This document shows, one piece after another, positions 34,461 through 48,553 of a stretch of 64,000 bases of DNA. The stretch covers positions 62,001 to 126,000 of the forward strand of contig CAXIWQ010000274.1 of assembly GCA_964036275.1 (NCBI GenBank), given 5' to 3'. The first letter of the stretch is position 1, and every line of letters starts with the position of its first letter. The notes under the pieces are model-generated. The model worked only from the letters and a program-made list of their open reading frames with translations. It was not told the origin of the DNA and did no database searches. The translations under genes and the position numbers were made by a program. Origin of the DNA: Litoditis marina. Lineage: Eukaryota; Nematoda; Chromadorea; Rhabditida; Rhabditidae.

Positions 34461-36008
34461 TGCAGCTACAGGAAAAAGGTTATACGGCTATCAAGTATGT
34501 TGCTCCCAGCTACAAAAACCTAATACGACTATCTATTCTGTGGCGCACAGCCACAAAATACGAATTAACGCGGTTATCGACTCTTTGCCTTGCAGCTACA
34601 GAGAACAGTTCATACGGCTATCAAATCTGTTGCTCCCAGCTACAAAAACCTAATACGACAATCTATTCTGTGGCGCACAGCCACAAAATACGAATTATCG
34701 CGGTTATCGACTTGTTGGCTTGCAGCTACAGAGAAAAGTTCATACGGCTATCAAGTCTGTTGCTCCCAGCTACAAAAACCTAATACGACTATATATTCTG
34801 TGGCGCACAGCCACAAAAGACGAATTAACGCGGTTATTGACTCTTTGCCTCGCAGTTACAGAGAATATTTTATCAAATCTGTTGCTCCCAGCAACAAAAA
34901 CCTGATACGACAATCTATTCTGTGGCGCACAGCCACAAAAGACAAATTAACGCGGTTATTACCTCTTTGCCTTGCAGCTACAGAAAAAAGTTCATACGGC
35001 TATCAAGTCTGTTGCTCCCAGCTACGAAAACCTAATACGACTTTATATTCTGTGGCGCACAGCCACAAAAGACAAATTAACGCGGTTATTGACTCTTTGC
35101 CGTGCAGCTACAGGAAAAAGGTTATACGGCTATCAAGTATGTTGCTCCCAGCTACAAAAACCTAATACGACTATCTATTCTGTGGCGCACAGCCACAAAA
35201 GACAAATTAACGCGGTTATTACCTCTTTGCCTTGCAGCTACAGAAAAAAGTTCATACGGCTATCAAGTCTGTTGCTCTCAGCTACGAAAACCTAATACGA
35301 TTTATATTCTGTGGCGCACAGCCACAAAAGACAAATTAACGCGGTTATTGACTCTTTGCCGTGCAGCTACAGGAAAAAGGTTATACGGCTATCAAGTATG
35401 TTGCTCCCAGCTACAAAAACCTAATACGACTATCTATTCTGTGGCGCACAGCCACAAAATACGAATTGACGCGGTTATCGACTCTTTGCCTTGCAGCTAC
35501 AGAGAACAGTTCATACGGCTATCAAATCTGTTGCTCCCAGCTACAAAAACCTAATACGACAATCTATTCTGTGGCGCACAGCCACAAAAGACGAATTAAC
35601 GCGGTTATTGACTCTTTGCCTCGCAGTTACAGAGAACATTTCATACGGCTATCAAATCTGTTGCTCCCAGCTACAAAAACCTAATACGACAATCTATTCT
35701 GTGGCGCACAGCCACAAAGACGAATTAACGCGGTTATTGACATTTTGACTTGCAGATACAAAAAAAAATCATACGGCTATCAAGTCTGTTGCTTCCAACT
35801 ACAAAAACATAATACGACTTTATATTCTGTGGCGCACAGCCACAAAATACAAATTAACGCGGTTATTGACTCTTTGCCTTGCAGTTACAGAGAACATTTC
35901 ATACGGCTATCAAATCTGTTGCTCCCAGCTACAAAAACCTAATACGACTTTATATTCTGTGGCGCACAGCCACAAAAGACAAATTAACGCGGTTATTACC
36001 TCTTTGCC

Positions 36009-37829
36009 TTGCAGCTACAGAAAAAAGTTTATACGGCTATCAAGTCTGTTGCTCCCAGCTACAAAAACCTGATACGACAATCTATTCTGTGGCGCACAGC
36101 CACAAAAGACGAATTAACGCGGTTATTGACTCTTTGCCTTGCAGCTACAGAAAAAAAATCATACGGCTATCAAGTCTGTTGCTCCCAGCTACGAAAACCT
36201 AATACGACTTTATATTCTGTGGCGCACAGCCACAAAACACGAAATATTGCGGTTATCGACTCTTTGCCTTGCAGCTACAGAAAAAAAATCATACGGCTAT
36301 CAAGTCTGTTGCTCCCAGCTACAAAAACCTGATACGACAATCTATTCTGTGGCGCACAGCCACAAAAGACAAATTAACGCGGTTATTACCTCTTTGCCTT
36401 GCAGCTACAGAAAAAAGTTCATACGGCTATCAAGTCTGTTGCTCCCAGCTACGAAAACCTAATACGACTTTATATTCTGTGGCGCACAGCCACAAAATAC
36501 GAATTAACGCGGTTATCGACTCTTTGCCTTGCAGCTACAGAGAACAGTTTATACGGCTATCAAGTCTGTTGCTCCCAGCTACAAAAACCTAATACGACTA
36601 TATATTCTGTGGCGCACAGCCACAAAATACGAATTAACGCGGTTATCGACTCTTTGCCTTGCAGCTACAGAGAACAGTTCATACGGCTATCAAGTCTGTT
36701 GCTCCCAGCTACGAAAACCTAATACGACTTTATATTCTGTGGCGCACAGCCACAAAACACGAAATATCGCGGTTATCGACTTGTTGGCTTGCAGCTACAG
36801 AGAAAAGTTCATACGGCTATCAAGTCTGTTGCTCCCAGCTACAAAAACCTGATACGACAATCTATTCTGTGGCGCACAGCCACAAAAGACAAATTAACGC
36901 GGTTATTACCTCTTTGCCTTGCAGCTACAGAAAAAAGTTTATACGGCTATCAAGTCTGTTGCTCCCAGCTACAAAAACCTGATACGACAATCTATTCTGT
37001 GGCGCACAGCCACAAAAGACGAATTAACGCGGTTATTGACTCTTTGCCTTGCAGCTACAGAAAAAAAATCATACGGCTATCAAGTCTGTTGCTCCCAGCT
37101 ACGAAAACCTAATACGACTTTATATTCTGTGGCGCACAGCCACAAAACACGAAATATTGCGGTTATCGACTCTTTGCCTTGCAGCTACAGAAAAAAAATC
37201 ATACGGCTATCAAGTCTGTTGCTCCCAGCTACAAAAACCTGATACGACAATCTATTCTGTGGCGCACAGCCCACAAAAGACAAATTAACGCGGTTATTAC
37301 CTCTTTGCCTTGCAGCTACAGAAAAAAGTTCATACGGCTATCAAGTCTGTTGCTCCCAGCTACGAAAACCTAATACGACTTTATATTCTGTGGCGCACAG
37401 CCACAAAATACGAATTAACGCGGTTATCGACTCTTTGCCTTGCAGCTACAGAGAACAGTTTATACGGCTATCAAGTCTGTTGCTCCCAGCTACAAAAACC
37501 TAATACGACTATATATTCTGTGGCGCACAGCCACAAAATACGAATTAACGCGGTTATCGACTCTTTGCCTTGCAGCTACAGAGAACAGTTCATACGGCTA
37601 TCAAGTCTGTTGCTCCCAGCTACGAAAACCTAATACGACTTTATATTCTGTGGCGCACAGCCACAAAACACGAAATATCGCGGTTATCGACTTGTTGGCT
37701 TGCAGCTACAGAGAAAAGTTCATACGGCTATCAAGTCTGTTGCTCCCAGCTACAAAAACCTGATACGACAATCTATTCTGTGGCGCACAGCCACAAAAGA
37801 CAAATTAACGCGGTTATTACCTCTTTGCC
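36009..37829 (+). repeat. Seven-monomer tandem duplication, 910 bp
   Basis: Seven consecutive subtypes from 36,009 are repeated from 36,919, with one added C (GCCCACAAAAG near 37,270). The same order occurs once in the 15.1-15.9 kb and 22.8-24.3 kb segments, so this is a local doubling of a shared block. Apart from equal length it is unrelated to the 910-bp repeat at the left end of the window; the monomer subtypes differ. Confidence 0.8.
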
Positions 37830-39739
37830 TTGCAGCTACAGAAAAAAGTTCATACGGCTATCAAGTCTGTTGCTCTCAGCTACGAAAACCTAATACGACT
37901 TTATATTCTGTGGCGCACAGCCACAAAAGACAAATTAACGCGGTTATTGACTCTTTGCCGTGCAGCTACAGGAAAAAGGTTATACGGCTATCAAGTATGT
38001 TGCTCCCAGCTACAAAAACCTAATACGACTATCTATTCTGTGGCGCACAGCCACAAAATACGAATTGACGCGGTTATCGACTCTTTGCCTTGCAGCTACA
38101 GAGAATATTTCATACGGCTATCAAATCTGTTGCTCCCAGCTACAAAAACCTAATACGACAATCTATTCTGTGGCGCACAGCCACAAAAAACAAATTATCG
38201 CGGTTATCGACTTGTTGGCTTGCAGCTACAGAGAAAAGTTCATACGGCTATCAAGTCTGTTTCTCCCAGCTACAAAAACCTAATACGACTATATATTCTG
38301 TGGCGCACAGCCACAAAAGACGAATTAACGCGGTTATTGACTCTTTACCTCGCAGTTACAGAGAACATTTCATACGGCTATCAAATCTGTTGCTCCCAGC
38401 TACAAAAACCTAATACGACAATCTATTCTGTGGCGCACAGCCACAAAGACGAATTAACGCGGTTATTGACATTTTGACTTGCAGCTACAAAAAAAAAATC
38501 ATACGGCTATCAAGTCTGTTGCTCCCAGCTACAAAAACCTAATACGACTATATATTCTGTGGCGCACAGCCACAAAAGACGAATTAACGCGGTTATTGAC
38601 TCTTTGCCTCGCAGTTACAGAGAATATTTTATCAAATCTGTTGCTCCCAGCAACAAAAACCTGATACGACAATCTATTCTGTGGCGCACAGCCACAAAAG
38701 ACAAATTAACGCGGTTATTACCTCTTTGCCTTGCAGCTACAGAAAAAAGTTCATACGGTTATCAAGTCTGTTGCTCCCAGCTACGAAAACCTAATACGAC
38801 TTTATATTCTGTGGCGCACAGCCACAAAAGACAAATTAACGCGGTTATCGACTCTTTGCCTTGCAGCTACAGAAAAAAGTTCATACGGCTATCAAGTCTG
38901 TTGCTCCCAGCTACAAAAACCTAATACGACTATATATTCTGTGGCGCACAGCCACAAAAGACGAATTAACGCGGTTATTGACTCTTTGCCTCGCAGTTAC
39001 AGAGAATATTTTATCAAATCTGTTGCTCCCAGCAACAAAAACCTGATACGACAATATATTCTGTGGCGCACAGCCACAAAAGACAAATTAACGCGGTTAT
39101 TGACTCTTTGCCGTGCAGCTACAGGAAAAAGGTTATACGGCTATCAAGTATGTTGCTCCCAGCTACAAAAACCTAATACGACTATCTATTCTGTGGCGCA
39201 CAGCCACAAAATACGAATTGACGCGGTTATCGACTCTTTGCCTTGCAGCTACAGAGAACAGTTCATACGGCTATCAAATCTGTTGCTCCCAGCTACAAAA
39301 ACCTAATACGACAATCTATTCTGTGGCGCACAGCCACAAAAGACGAATTAACGCGGTTATTGACTCTTTGCCTCGCAGTTACAGAGAACATTTCATACGG
39401 CTATCAAATCTGTTGCTCCCAGCTACAAAAACCTAATACGACAATCTATTCTGTGGCGCACAGCCACAAAGACGAATTAACGCGGTTATTGACATTTTGA
39501 CTTGCAGCTACAAAAAAAAATCATACGGCTATCAAGTCTGTTGCTTCCAACTACAAAAACATAATACGACTTTATATTCTGTGGCGCACAGCCACAAAAT
39601 ACAAATTAACGCGGTTATTGACTCTTTGCCTTGCAGTTACAGAGAACATTTCATACGGCTATCAAATCTGTTGCTCCCAGCTACAAAAACCTAATACGAC
39701 TTTATATTCTGTGGCGCACAGCCACAAAAGACAAATTAA

Positions 39740-42700
39740 CGCGGTTATTACCTCTTTGCCTTGCAGCTACAGAAAAAAGTTTATACGGCTATCAAGTCTG
39801 TTGCTCCCAGCTACAAAAACCTGATACGACAATCTATTCTGTGGCGCACAGCCACAAAAGACGAATTAACGCGGTTATTGACTCTTTGCCTTGCAGCTAC
39901 AGAAAAAAATTCATACGGCTATCAAGTCTGTTGCTCATGGCTACAAAAACCTAATACGACTTTATATTCTGTGGCGCACAGCCACAAAAGACAAATTAAC
40001 GCGGTTATTACCTCTTTGCCTTGCAGTTACAGAGAACATGTCATACGGCTATCAAATCTGTTGCTCCCAGCTACAAAAACCTAATACGACAATCTATTAT
40101 GTGGCGCACAGCCACAAAATACGAATTTACGCGGTTATCGACTCTTTGGCTTGCAGCTACAGAAAAAAGTTTATATGGCTATCAAGTATGTTGCTCCCAG
40201 CTAGAAAAACCCAATACAACTATCTATTCTGTGGCACACAGCCACAAAATACGATATAACGCGGTTATCGACTCTTTGCCTTGCAGCTACAGAAAAAAGT
40301 TCATACGGCTATCAAGTCTGTTGCTCCCAGCTACAAAAACCTGATACGACAATCTATTCTGTGGCGCACAGCCACAACAGACAAATTAACGCGGTTATTA
40401 CCTCTTTGCCTTGCAGCTACAGAAAAAAATTCATACGGCTATCAAGTCTGTTGCTCCCAGCTACGAAAACCTAATACGATTTTATATTCTGTGGCGCACA
40501 CCCACAAAATACAAATTAACGCGGTTATTGACTCTTTGCCGTGCAGCTACAGGAAAAAGGTTATACGGCTATTAAGTATGTTGCTCCCAGCTAAAAAAAC
40601 CTAATACGACTATCTATTCTGTGGCGCACAGCCACAAAATACGAATTAACGCGGTTATCGACTCTTTGCCTTGCAGCTACAGAGAACAGTTCATACGGCT
40701 ATCAAGTCTGTTGCTCCCAGCTACAAAAACCTAATACGACTATATATTCTGTGGCGCACAGCCACAAAAGACGAATTAACGCGGTTATTGACTCTTCGCC
40801 TCGCAGTTACAGATAACATTTTATACGGCTATCAAATCTGTTGCTCCCAGCTACAAAAACCTAATACGACAATCTATTCTGTGGCGCACAGCCACAAAGA
40901 CGAATTAACGCGGTTATTGACATTTTGACTTGCAGCTACAAAAAAAAATCATACGGCTATCAAGTCTGTTGCTTCCAACTACAGAAACATAATACGACAA
41001 TCTATTCTGTGGCGCACAGCCACAAAACACGAAATATCGCGGTTATCGACTTGTTGGCTTGCAGCTACAGAGAAAAGTTCATACGGCTATCAAGTCTGTT
41101 GCTCCCAGCTACAAAAACCTGATACGACAATCTATTCTGTGGCGCACAGCCACAAAAGACAAATTAACGCGGTTATTACCTCTTTGCCTTGCCGCTACAG
41201 AAAAAAAGTTCATACGGCTATCAAATCTGTTGCTCCCAGCTACAAAAACCTAATACGACAATCTATTCTGTGGCGCACAGCCACAAAATACGAATTAACG
41301 CGGTTATCGACTCTTTGCCTTGCAGCTACAGAGAACAGTTCACACGGCTATCAAATCTGTTGCTCCCAGCTACAAAAACCTAATACGACAATCTATTCTG
41401 TGGCGCACAGCCACAAAAGACAAATTAACGCGGTTATTACCTCTTTGCCTTGCAGCTACAGAAAAAAGTTTATACGGCTATCAAGTCTGTTGCTCCCAGC
41501 TACAAAAACCTGATACGACAATCTATTCTGTGGCGCACAGCCACAAAAGACGAATTAACGCGGTTATTGACTCTTTGCCTTGCAGCTACAGAAAAAAATT
41601 CATACGGCTATCAAGTCTGTTGCTCCCAGCTACAAAAACCTAATACGACTATATATTCTGTGGCGCACAGCCACAAAAGACGAATTAACGCGGTTATTGA
41701 CTCTTCGCCTCGCAGTTACAGATAACATTTTATACGGCTATCAAATCTGTTGCTCCCAGCTACAAAAACCTAATACGACAATCTATTCTGTGGCGCACAG
41801 CCACAAAGACGAATTAACGCGGTTATTGACATTTTGACTTGCAGCTACAAAAAAAAATCATACGGCTATCAAGTCTGTTGCTTCCAACTACAGAAACATA
41901 ATACGACAATCTATTCTGTGGCGCACAGCCACAAAACACGAAATATCGCGGTTATCGACTTGTTGGCTTGCAGCTACAGAGAAAAGTTCATACGGCTATC
42001 AAGTCTGTTGCTCCCAGCTACAAAAACCTGATACGACAATCTATTCTGTGGCGCACAGCCACAAAAGACAAATTAACGCGGTTATTACCTCTTTGCCTTG
42101 CCGCTACAGAAAAAAAGTTCATACGGCTATCAAATCTGTTGCTCCAGCTACAAAAACCTAATACGACAATCTATTCTGTGGCGCACAGCCACAAAATACG
42201 AATTAACGCGGTTATCGACTCTTTGCCTTGCAGCTACAGAGAACAGTTCACACGGCTATCAAATCTGTTGCTCCCAGCTACAAAAACCTAATACGACAAT
42301 CTATTCTGTGGCGCACAGCCACAAAAGACAAATTAACGCGGTTATTACCTCTTTGCCTTGCAGCTACAGAAAAAAGTTTATACGGCTATCAAGTCTGTTG
42401 CTCCCAGCTACAAAAACCTGATACGACAATCTATTCTGTGGCGCACAGCCACAAAAGACGAATTAACGCGGTTATTGACTCTTTGCCTTGCAGCTACAGA
42501 AAAAAATTCATACGGCTATCAAGTCTGTTGCTCATGGCTACAAAAACCTAATACGACTTTATATTCTGTGGCGCACAGCCACAAAAGACAAATTAACGCG
42601 GTTATTACCTCTTTGCCTTGCAGTTACAGAGAACATGTCATACGGCTATCAAATCTGTTGCTCCCAGCTACAAAAACCTAATACGACAATCTATTATGTG

Positions 42701-43790
42701 GCGCACAGCCACAAAATACGAATTTACGCGGTTATCGACTCTTTGGCTTGCAGCTACAGAAAAAAGTTTATATGGCTATCAAGTATGTTGCTCCCAGCTA
42801 GAAAAACCCAATACAACTATCTATTCTGTGGCACACAGCCACAAAATACGATATAACGCGGTTATCGACTCTTTGCCTTGCAGCTACAGAAAAAAGTTCA
42901 TACGGCTATCAAGTCTGTTGCTCCCAGCTACAAAAACCTGATACGACAATCTATTCTGTGGCGCACAGCCACAACAGACAAATTAACGCGGTTATTACCT
43001 CTTTGCCTTGCAGCTACAGAAAAAAATTCATACGGCTATCAAGTCTGTTGCTCCCAGCTACGAAAACCTAATACGATTTTATATTCTGTGGCGCACACCC
43101 ACAAAATACAAATTAACGCGGTTATTGACTCTTTGCCGTGCAGCTACAGGAAAAAGGTTATACGGCTATTAAGTATGTTGCTCCCAGCTAAAAAAACCTA
43201 ATACGACTATCTATTCTGTGGCGCACAGCCACAAAATACGAATTAACGCGGTTATCGACTCTTTGCCTTGCAGCTACAGAGAACAGTTCATACGGCTATC
43301 AAGTCTGTTGCTCCCAGCTACAAAAACCTAATACGACTATATATTCTGTGGCGCACAGCCACAAAAGACGAATTAACGCGGTTATTGACTCTTCGCCTCG
43401 CAGTTACAGATAACATTTTATACGGCTATCAAATCTGTTGCTCCCAGCTACAAAAACCTAATACGACAATCTATTCTGTGGCGCACAGCCACAAAGACGA
43501 ATTAACGCGGTTATTGACATTTTGACTTGCAGCTACAAAAAAAAATCATACGGCTATCAAGTCTGTTGCTTCCAACTACAGAAACATAATACGACAATCT
43601 ATTCTGTGGCGCACAGCCACAAAACACGAAATATCGCGGTTATCGACTTGTTGGCTTGCAGCTACAGAGAAAAGTTCATACGGCTATCAAGTCTGTTGCT
43701 CCCAGCTACAAAAACCTGATACGACAATCTATTCTGTGGCGCACAGCCACAAAAGACAAATTAACGCGGTTATTACCTCTTTGCCTTGCC
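39740..43790 (+). repeat. Direct duplication, offset 2,597 bp
   Basis: The 1.45-kb segment from about 39,740 to 41,190 is repeated at about 42,340-43,790. Private variants include AGAACATGTC, AATTTACGCGG, CACAACAGAC, CACACCCACAAAATAC and the GATAACATTTTATACGG monomer. Between them, 41,190-42,340 contains a smaller repeat of part of the same segment with an offset of about 909 bp. Confidence 0.8.
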
Positions 43791-44559
43791 GCTACAGAGA
43801 ACAGTTCATACGGCTATCAAATCTGTTGCTCCCAGCTACAAAAACCTAATACGACAATCTATTCTGTGGCGCACAGCCACAAAGACGAATTAACGCGGTT
43901 ATTGACATTTTGACTTGCAGCTACAAAAAAAAATCATACGGCTATCAAGTCTGTTGCTTCCAACTACAGAAACATAATACGACAATCTATTCTGTGGCGC
44001 ACAGCCACAAAACACGAAATATCGCGGTTATCGACTTGTTGGCTTGCAGCTACAGAGAAAAGTTCATACGGCTATCAAATCTGTTGCTCCCAGCTACAAA
44101 AACCTAATACGACAATCTATTCTGTGGCGCACAGCCACAAAATACGAATTAACGCGGTTATCGACTCTTTGCCTTGCAGCTACAGAGAACAGTTCACACG
44201 GCTATCAAATCTGTTGCTCCCAGCTACAAAAACCTAATACGACAATCTATTCTGTGGCGCACAGCCACAAAATACGAATTATCGCGGTTATCGACTTGTT
44301 GTCTTGCAGCTACAGAGAAAAGTTCATACGGCTATCAAGTCTGTTGCTCCCAGCTACAAAAACCTGATACGACAATCTATTCTGTGGCGCACAGCCACAA
44401 AAGACAAATTAACGCGGTTATTACCTCTTTGCCTTGCAGCTACAGAAAAAAATTCATACGGCTATCAAGTCTGTTGCTCCCAGCTACGAAAACCTAATAC
44501 GACTTTATATTCTGTGGCGCACAGCCACAAAAGACAAATTAACGCGGTTATTGACTCTT

Positions 44560-47500
44560 TGCCGTGCAGCTACAGGAAAAAGGTTATACGGCTATCAAGT
44601 ATGTTGCTCCCAGCTAAAAAAAAACCTAATACGACTATCTATTCTGTGGCGCACAGCCACAAAATACGAATTAACGCGGTTATCGACTCTTTGCCTTGCA
44701 GCTACAGAGAAAAGTTCATACGGCTATCAAGTCTGTTGCTCCCAGCTACAAAAACCTAATACGACTATATATTCTGTGGCGCACAGCCACAAAAGACGAA
44801 TTAACGCGGTTATTGACTCTTTGCCTCGCAGTTACAGATAACATTTCATACGGCTATCAAATCTGTTGCTCCCAGCTACAAAAACCTGATACGACAATCT
44901 ATTCTGTGGCGCACAGCCACAAAGACGAATTAACGCGGTTATTGACATTTTGACTTGCAGCTACAAAAAAAATCATACGGCTATCAAGTCTGTTGCTTCC
45001 AACTACAGAAACATAATACGACAATCTATTCTGTGGCGCACAGCCACAAAACACGAAATATCGCGGTTATCGACTTGTTGGCTTGCAGCTACAGAGAAAA
45101 GTTCATACGGCTATCAAGTCTGTTGCTCCCAGCTACAAAAACCTGATACGACAATCTATTCTGTGGCGCACAGCCACAAAAGACAAATTAACGCGGTTAT
45201 TACCTCTTTGCCTTGTAGCTACAGAAAAAAGTTCATACGGCTATCAAATCTGTTGGTCCCAGCTACAAAAACCTAATACGACAATCTATTCTGTGGCGCA
45301 CAGCCACAAAATACAAATTATCGCGGTTATCGACTTGTTGGCTTGCAGCTACCGAGAAAAGTTCATACGGCTATCAAGTCTGTTGCTCCCAGCTACAAAA
45401 ACCTAATACGACTATATATTCTGTGGCGCACAGCCACAAAAGACGAATTAACGCGGTTATTGACTCTTTGCCTCGCAGTTACAGAGAACATTTCATACGG
45501 CTATCAAATCTATTGCTCCCAGCTACAAAAACCTAATACGACAATCTATTCTGTGGCGCACAGCCACAAAGACGAATTAACGCGGTTATTGACATTTTGA
45601 CTTGCAGCTACAAAAAAAATCATACGGCTATCAAGTCTGTTGCTTCCAACTACAAAAACATAATACGACTTTATATTATGTGGCGCACAGCCACAAAATA
45701 CAAATTAACGCGGTTATTGACTCTTTGCCTTGCAGTTACAGAGAACATTTCATACGGCTATCAAATCTGTTACTCCCAGCTACAAAAACCTAATACGACT
45801 TTATATTCTGTGGCGCACAGCCACAAAAGACAAATTAACGCGGTTATTACCTCTTTGCCTTGCAGCTACAGAAAAAAAGACAAATTAACGCGGTTATTGA
45901 CTCTTTGCCGTGCAGCTACAGGAAAAAGGTTATACGGCTATCAAGTATGTTGCTCCCAGCTAAAAAAAAACCTAATACGACTATCTATTCTGTGGCGCAC
46001 AGCCACAAAATACGAATTAACGCGGTTATCGACTCTTTGCCTTGCAGCTACAGAGAAAAGTTCATACGGCTATCAAGTCTGTTGCTCCCAGCTACAAAAA
46101 CCTAATACGACTATATATTCTGTGGCGCACAGCCACAAAAGACGAATTAACGCGGTTATTGACTCTTTGCCTCGCAGTTACAGATAACATTTCATACGGC
46201 TATCAAATCTGTTGCTCCCAGCTACAAAAACCTGATACGACAATCTATTCTGTGGCGCACAGCCACAAAGACGAATTAACGCGGTTATTGACACTTTGAC
46301 TTGCAGCTACAAAAAAAATCATACGGCTATCAAGTCTGTTGCTTCCAACTACAGAAACATAATACGACAATCTATTCTGTGGCGCACAGCCACAAAACAC
46401 GAAATATCGCGGTTATCGACTTGTTGGCTTGCAGCTACAGAGAAAAGTTCATACGGCTATCAAGTCTGTTGCTCCCAGCTACAAAAACCTGATACGACAA
46501 TCTATTCTGTGGCGCACAGCCACAAAAGACAAATTAACGCGGTTATTACCTCTTTGCCTTGTAGCTACAGAAAAAAGTTCATACGGCTATCAAATCTGTT
46601 GGTCCCAGCTACAAAAACCTAATACGACAATCTATTCTGTGGCGCACAGCCACAAAATACAAATTATCGCGGTTATCGACTTGTTGGCTTGCAGCTACCG
46701 AGAAAAGTTCATACGGCTATCAAGTCTGTTGCTCCCAGCTACAAAAACCTAATACGACTATATATTCTGTGGCGCACAGCCACAAAAGACGAATTAACGC
46801 GGTTATTGACTCTTTGCCTCGCAGTTACAGAGAACATTTCATACGGCTATCAAATCTATTGCTCCCAGCTACAAAAACCTAATACGACAATCTATTCTGT
46901 GGCGCACAGCCACAAAGACGAATTAACGCGGTTATTGACATTTTGACTTGCAGCTACAAAAAAAAATCATACGGCTATCAAGTCTGTTGCTTCCAACTAC
47001 AAAAACATAATACGACTTTATATTATGTGGCGCACAGCCACAAAATACAAATTAACGCGGTTATTGACTCTTTGCCTTGCAGTTACAGAGAACATTTCAT
47101 ACGGCTATCAAATCTGTTGCTCCCAGCTACAAAAACCTAATACGACTTTATATTCTGTGGCGCACAGCCACAAAAGACAAATTAACGCGGTTATTACCTC
47201 TTTGCCTTGCAGCTACAGAAAAAAAGACAAATTAACGCGGTTATTGACTCTTTGCCGTGCAGCTACAGGAAAAAGGTTATACGGCTATCAAGTATGTTGC
47301 TCCCAGCTAAAAAAAAACCTAATACGACTATCTATTCTGTGGCGCACAGCCACAAAATACGAATTAACGCGGTTATCGACTCTTTGCCTTGCAGCTACAG
47401 AGAAAAGTTCATACGGCTATCAAGTCTGTTGCTCCCAGCTACAAAAACCTAATACGACTATATATTCTGTGGCGCACAGCCACAAAAGACGAATTAACGC

Positions 47501-48290
47501 GGTTATTGACTCTTTGCCTCGCAGTTACAGATAACATTTCATACGGCTATCAAATCTGTTGCTCCCAGCTACAAAAACCTGATACGACAATCTATTCTGT
47601 GGCGCACAGCCACAAAGACGAATTAACGCGGTTATTGACATTTTGACTTGCAGCTACAAAAAAAATCATACGGCTATCAAGTCTGTTGCTTCCAACTACA
47701 GAAACATAATACGACAATCTATTCTGTGGCGCACAGCCCACAAAACACGAAATATCGCGGTTATCGACTTGTTGGCTTGCAGCTACAGAGAAAAGTTCAT
47801 ACGGCTATCAAGTCTGTTGCTCCCAGCTACAAAAACCTGATACGACAATCTATTCTGTGGCGCACAGCCACAAAAGACAAATTAACGCGGTTATTACCTC
47901 TTTGCCTTGTAGCTACAGAAAAAAGTTCATACGGCTATCAAATCTGTTGGTCCCAGCTACAAAAACCTAATACGACAATCTATTCTGTGGCGCACAGCCA
48001 CAAAATACAAATTATCGCGGTTATCGACTTGTTGGCTTGCAGCTACCGAGAAAAGTTCATACGGCTATCAAGTCTGTTGCTCCCAGCTACAAAAACCTAA
48101 TACGACTATATATTCTGTGGCGCACAGCCACAAAAGACGAATTAACGCGGTTATTGACTCTTTGCCTCGCAGTTACAGAGAACATTTCATACGGCTATCA
48201 AATCTATTGCTCCCAGCTACAAAAACCTAATACGACAATCTATTCTGTGGCGCACAGCCACAAAGACGAATTAACGCGGTTATTGACATT
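44560..48290 (+). repeat. Higher-order repeat of 1,346 bp, first cluster
   Basis: Equivalent positions step by 1,346-1,347 bp (44,696, 46,042, 47,389), giving nearly three units. The unit combines a TAAAAAAAAACC monomer, a GATAACATTTC monomer, a GACATTTTGACTTG monomer, TTGTAGCTAC, GTTGGTCCC, GCTACCGAG and AAATCTATTGC variants, and a monomer that lost 80 bp. The first unit lacks the 80-bp loss, so it marks the entry point of the amplification. Confidence 0.85.
45860..45891 (+). other. Monomer with an 80-bp deletion, amplified in the 1,346-bp repeat
   Basis: CAGCTACAGAAAAAAAGAC joins the A-rich segment of one monomer directly to AGACAAATTAACGCGG of the next, so two CGGTTATT landmarks lie only 50 bp apart. 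The join is inside an A run, consistent with slippage or A-run microhomology. The identical junction occurs near 45,875, 47,222, 57,137, 58,484 and 59,573, so it arose once and spread with the 1,346-bp unit. Confidence 0.9.
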
Positions 48291-48553
48291 TTGACTTGCA
48301 GCTACAAAAAAAATCATACGGCTATCAAGTCTGTTGCTTCCAACTACAAAAAAATAATACGACTTTATATTATGTGGCGCACAGCCACAAAATACAAATT
48401 AACGCGGTTATTGACTCTTTGCCTTGCAGTTACAGAGAACATTTCATACGGCTATCAAATCTGTTGCTCCCAGCTACAAAAACCTAATACGACTTTATAT
48501 TCTGTGGCGCACAGCCACAAAAGACAAATTAACGCGGTTATTACCTCTTTGCC

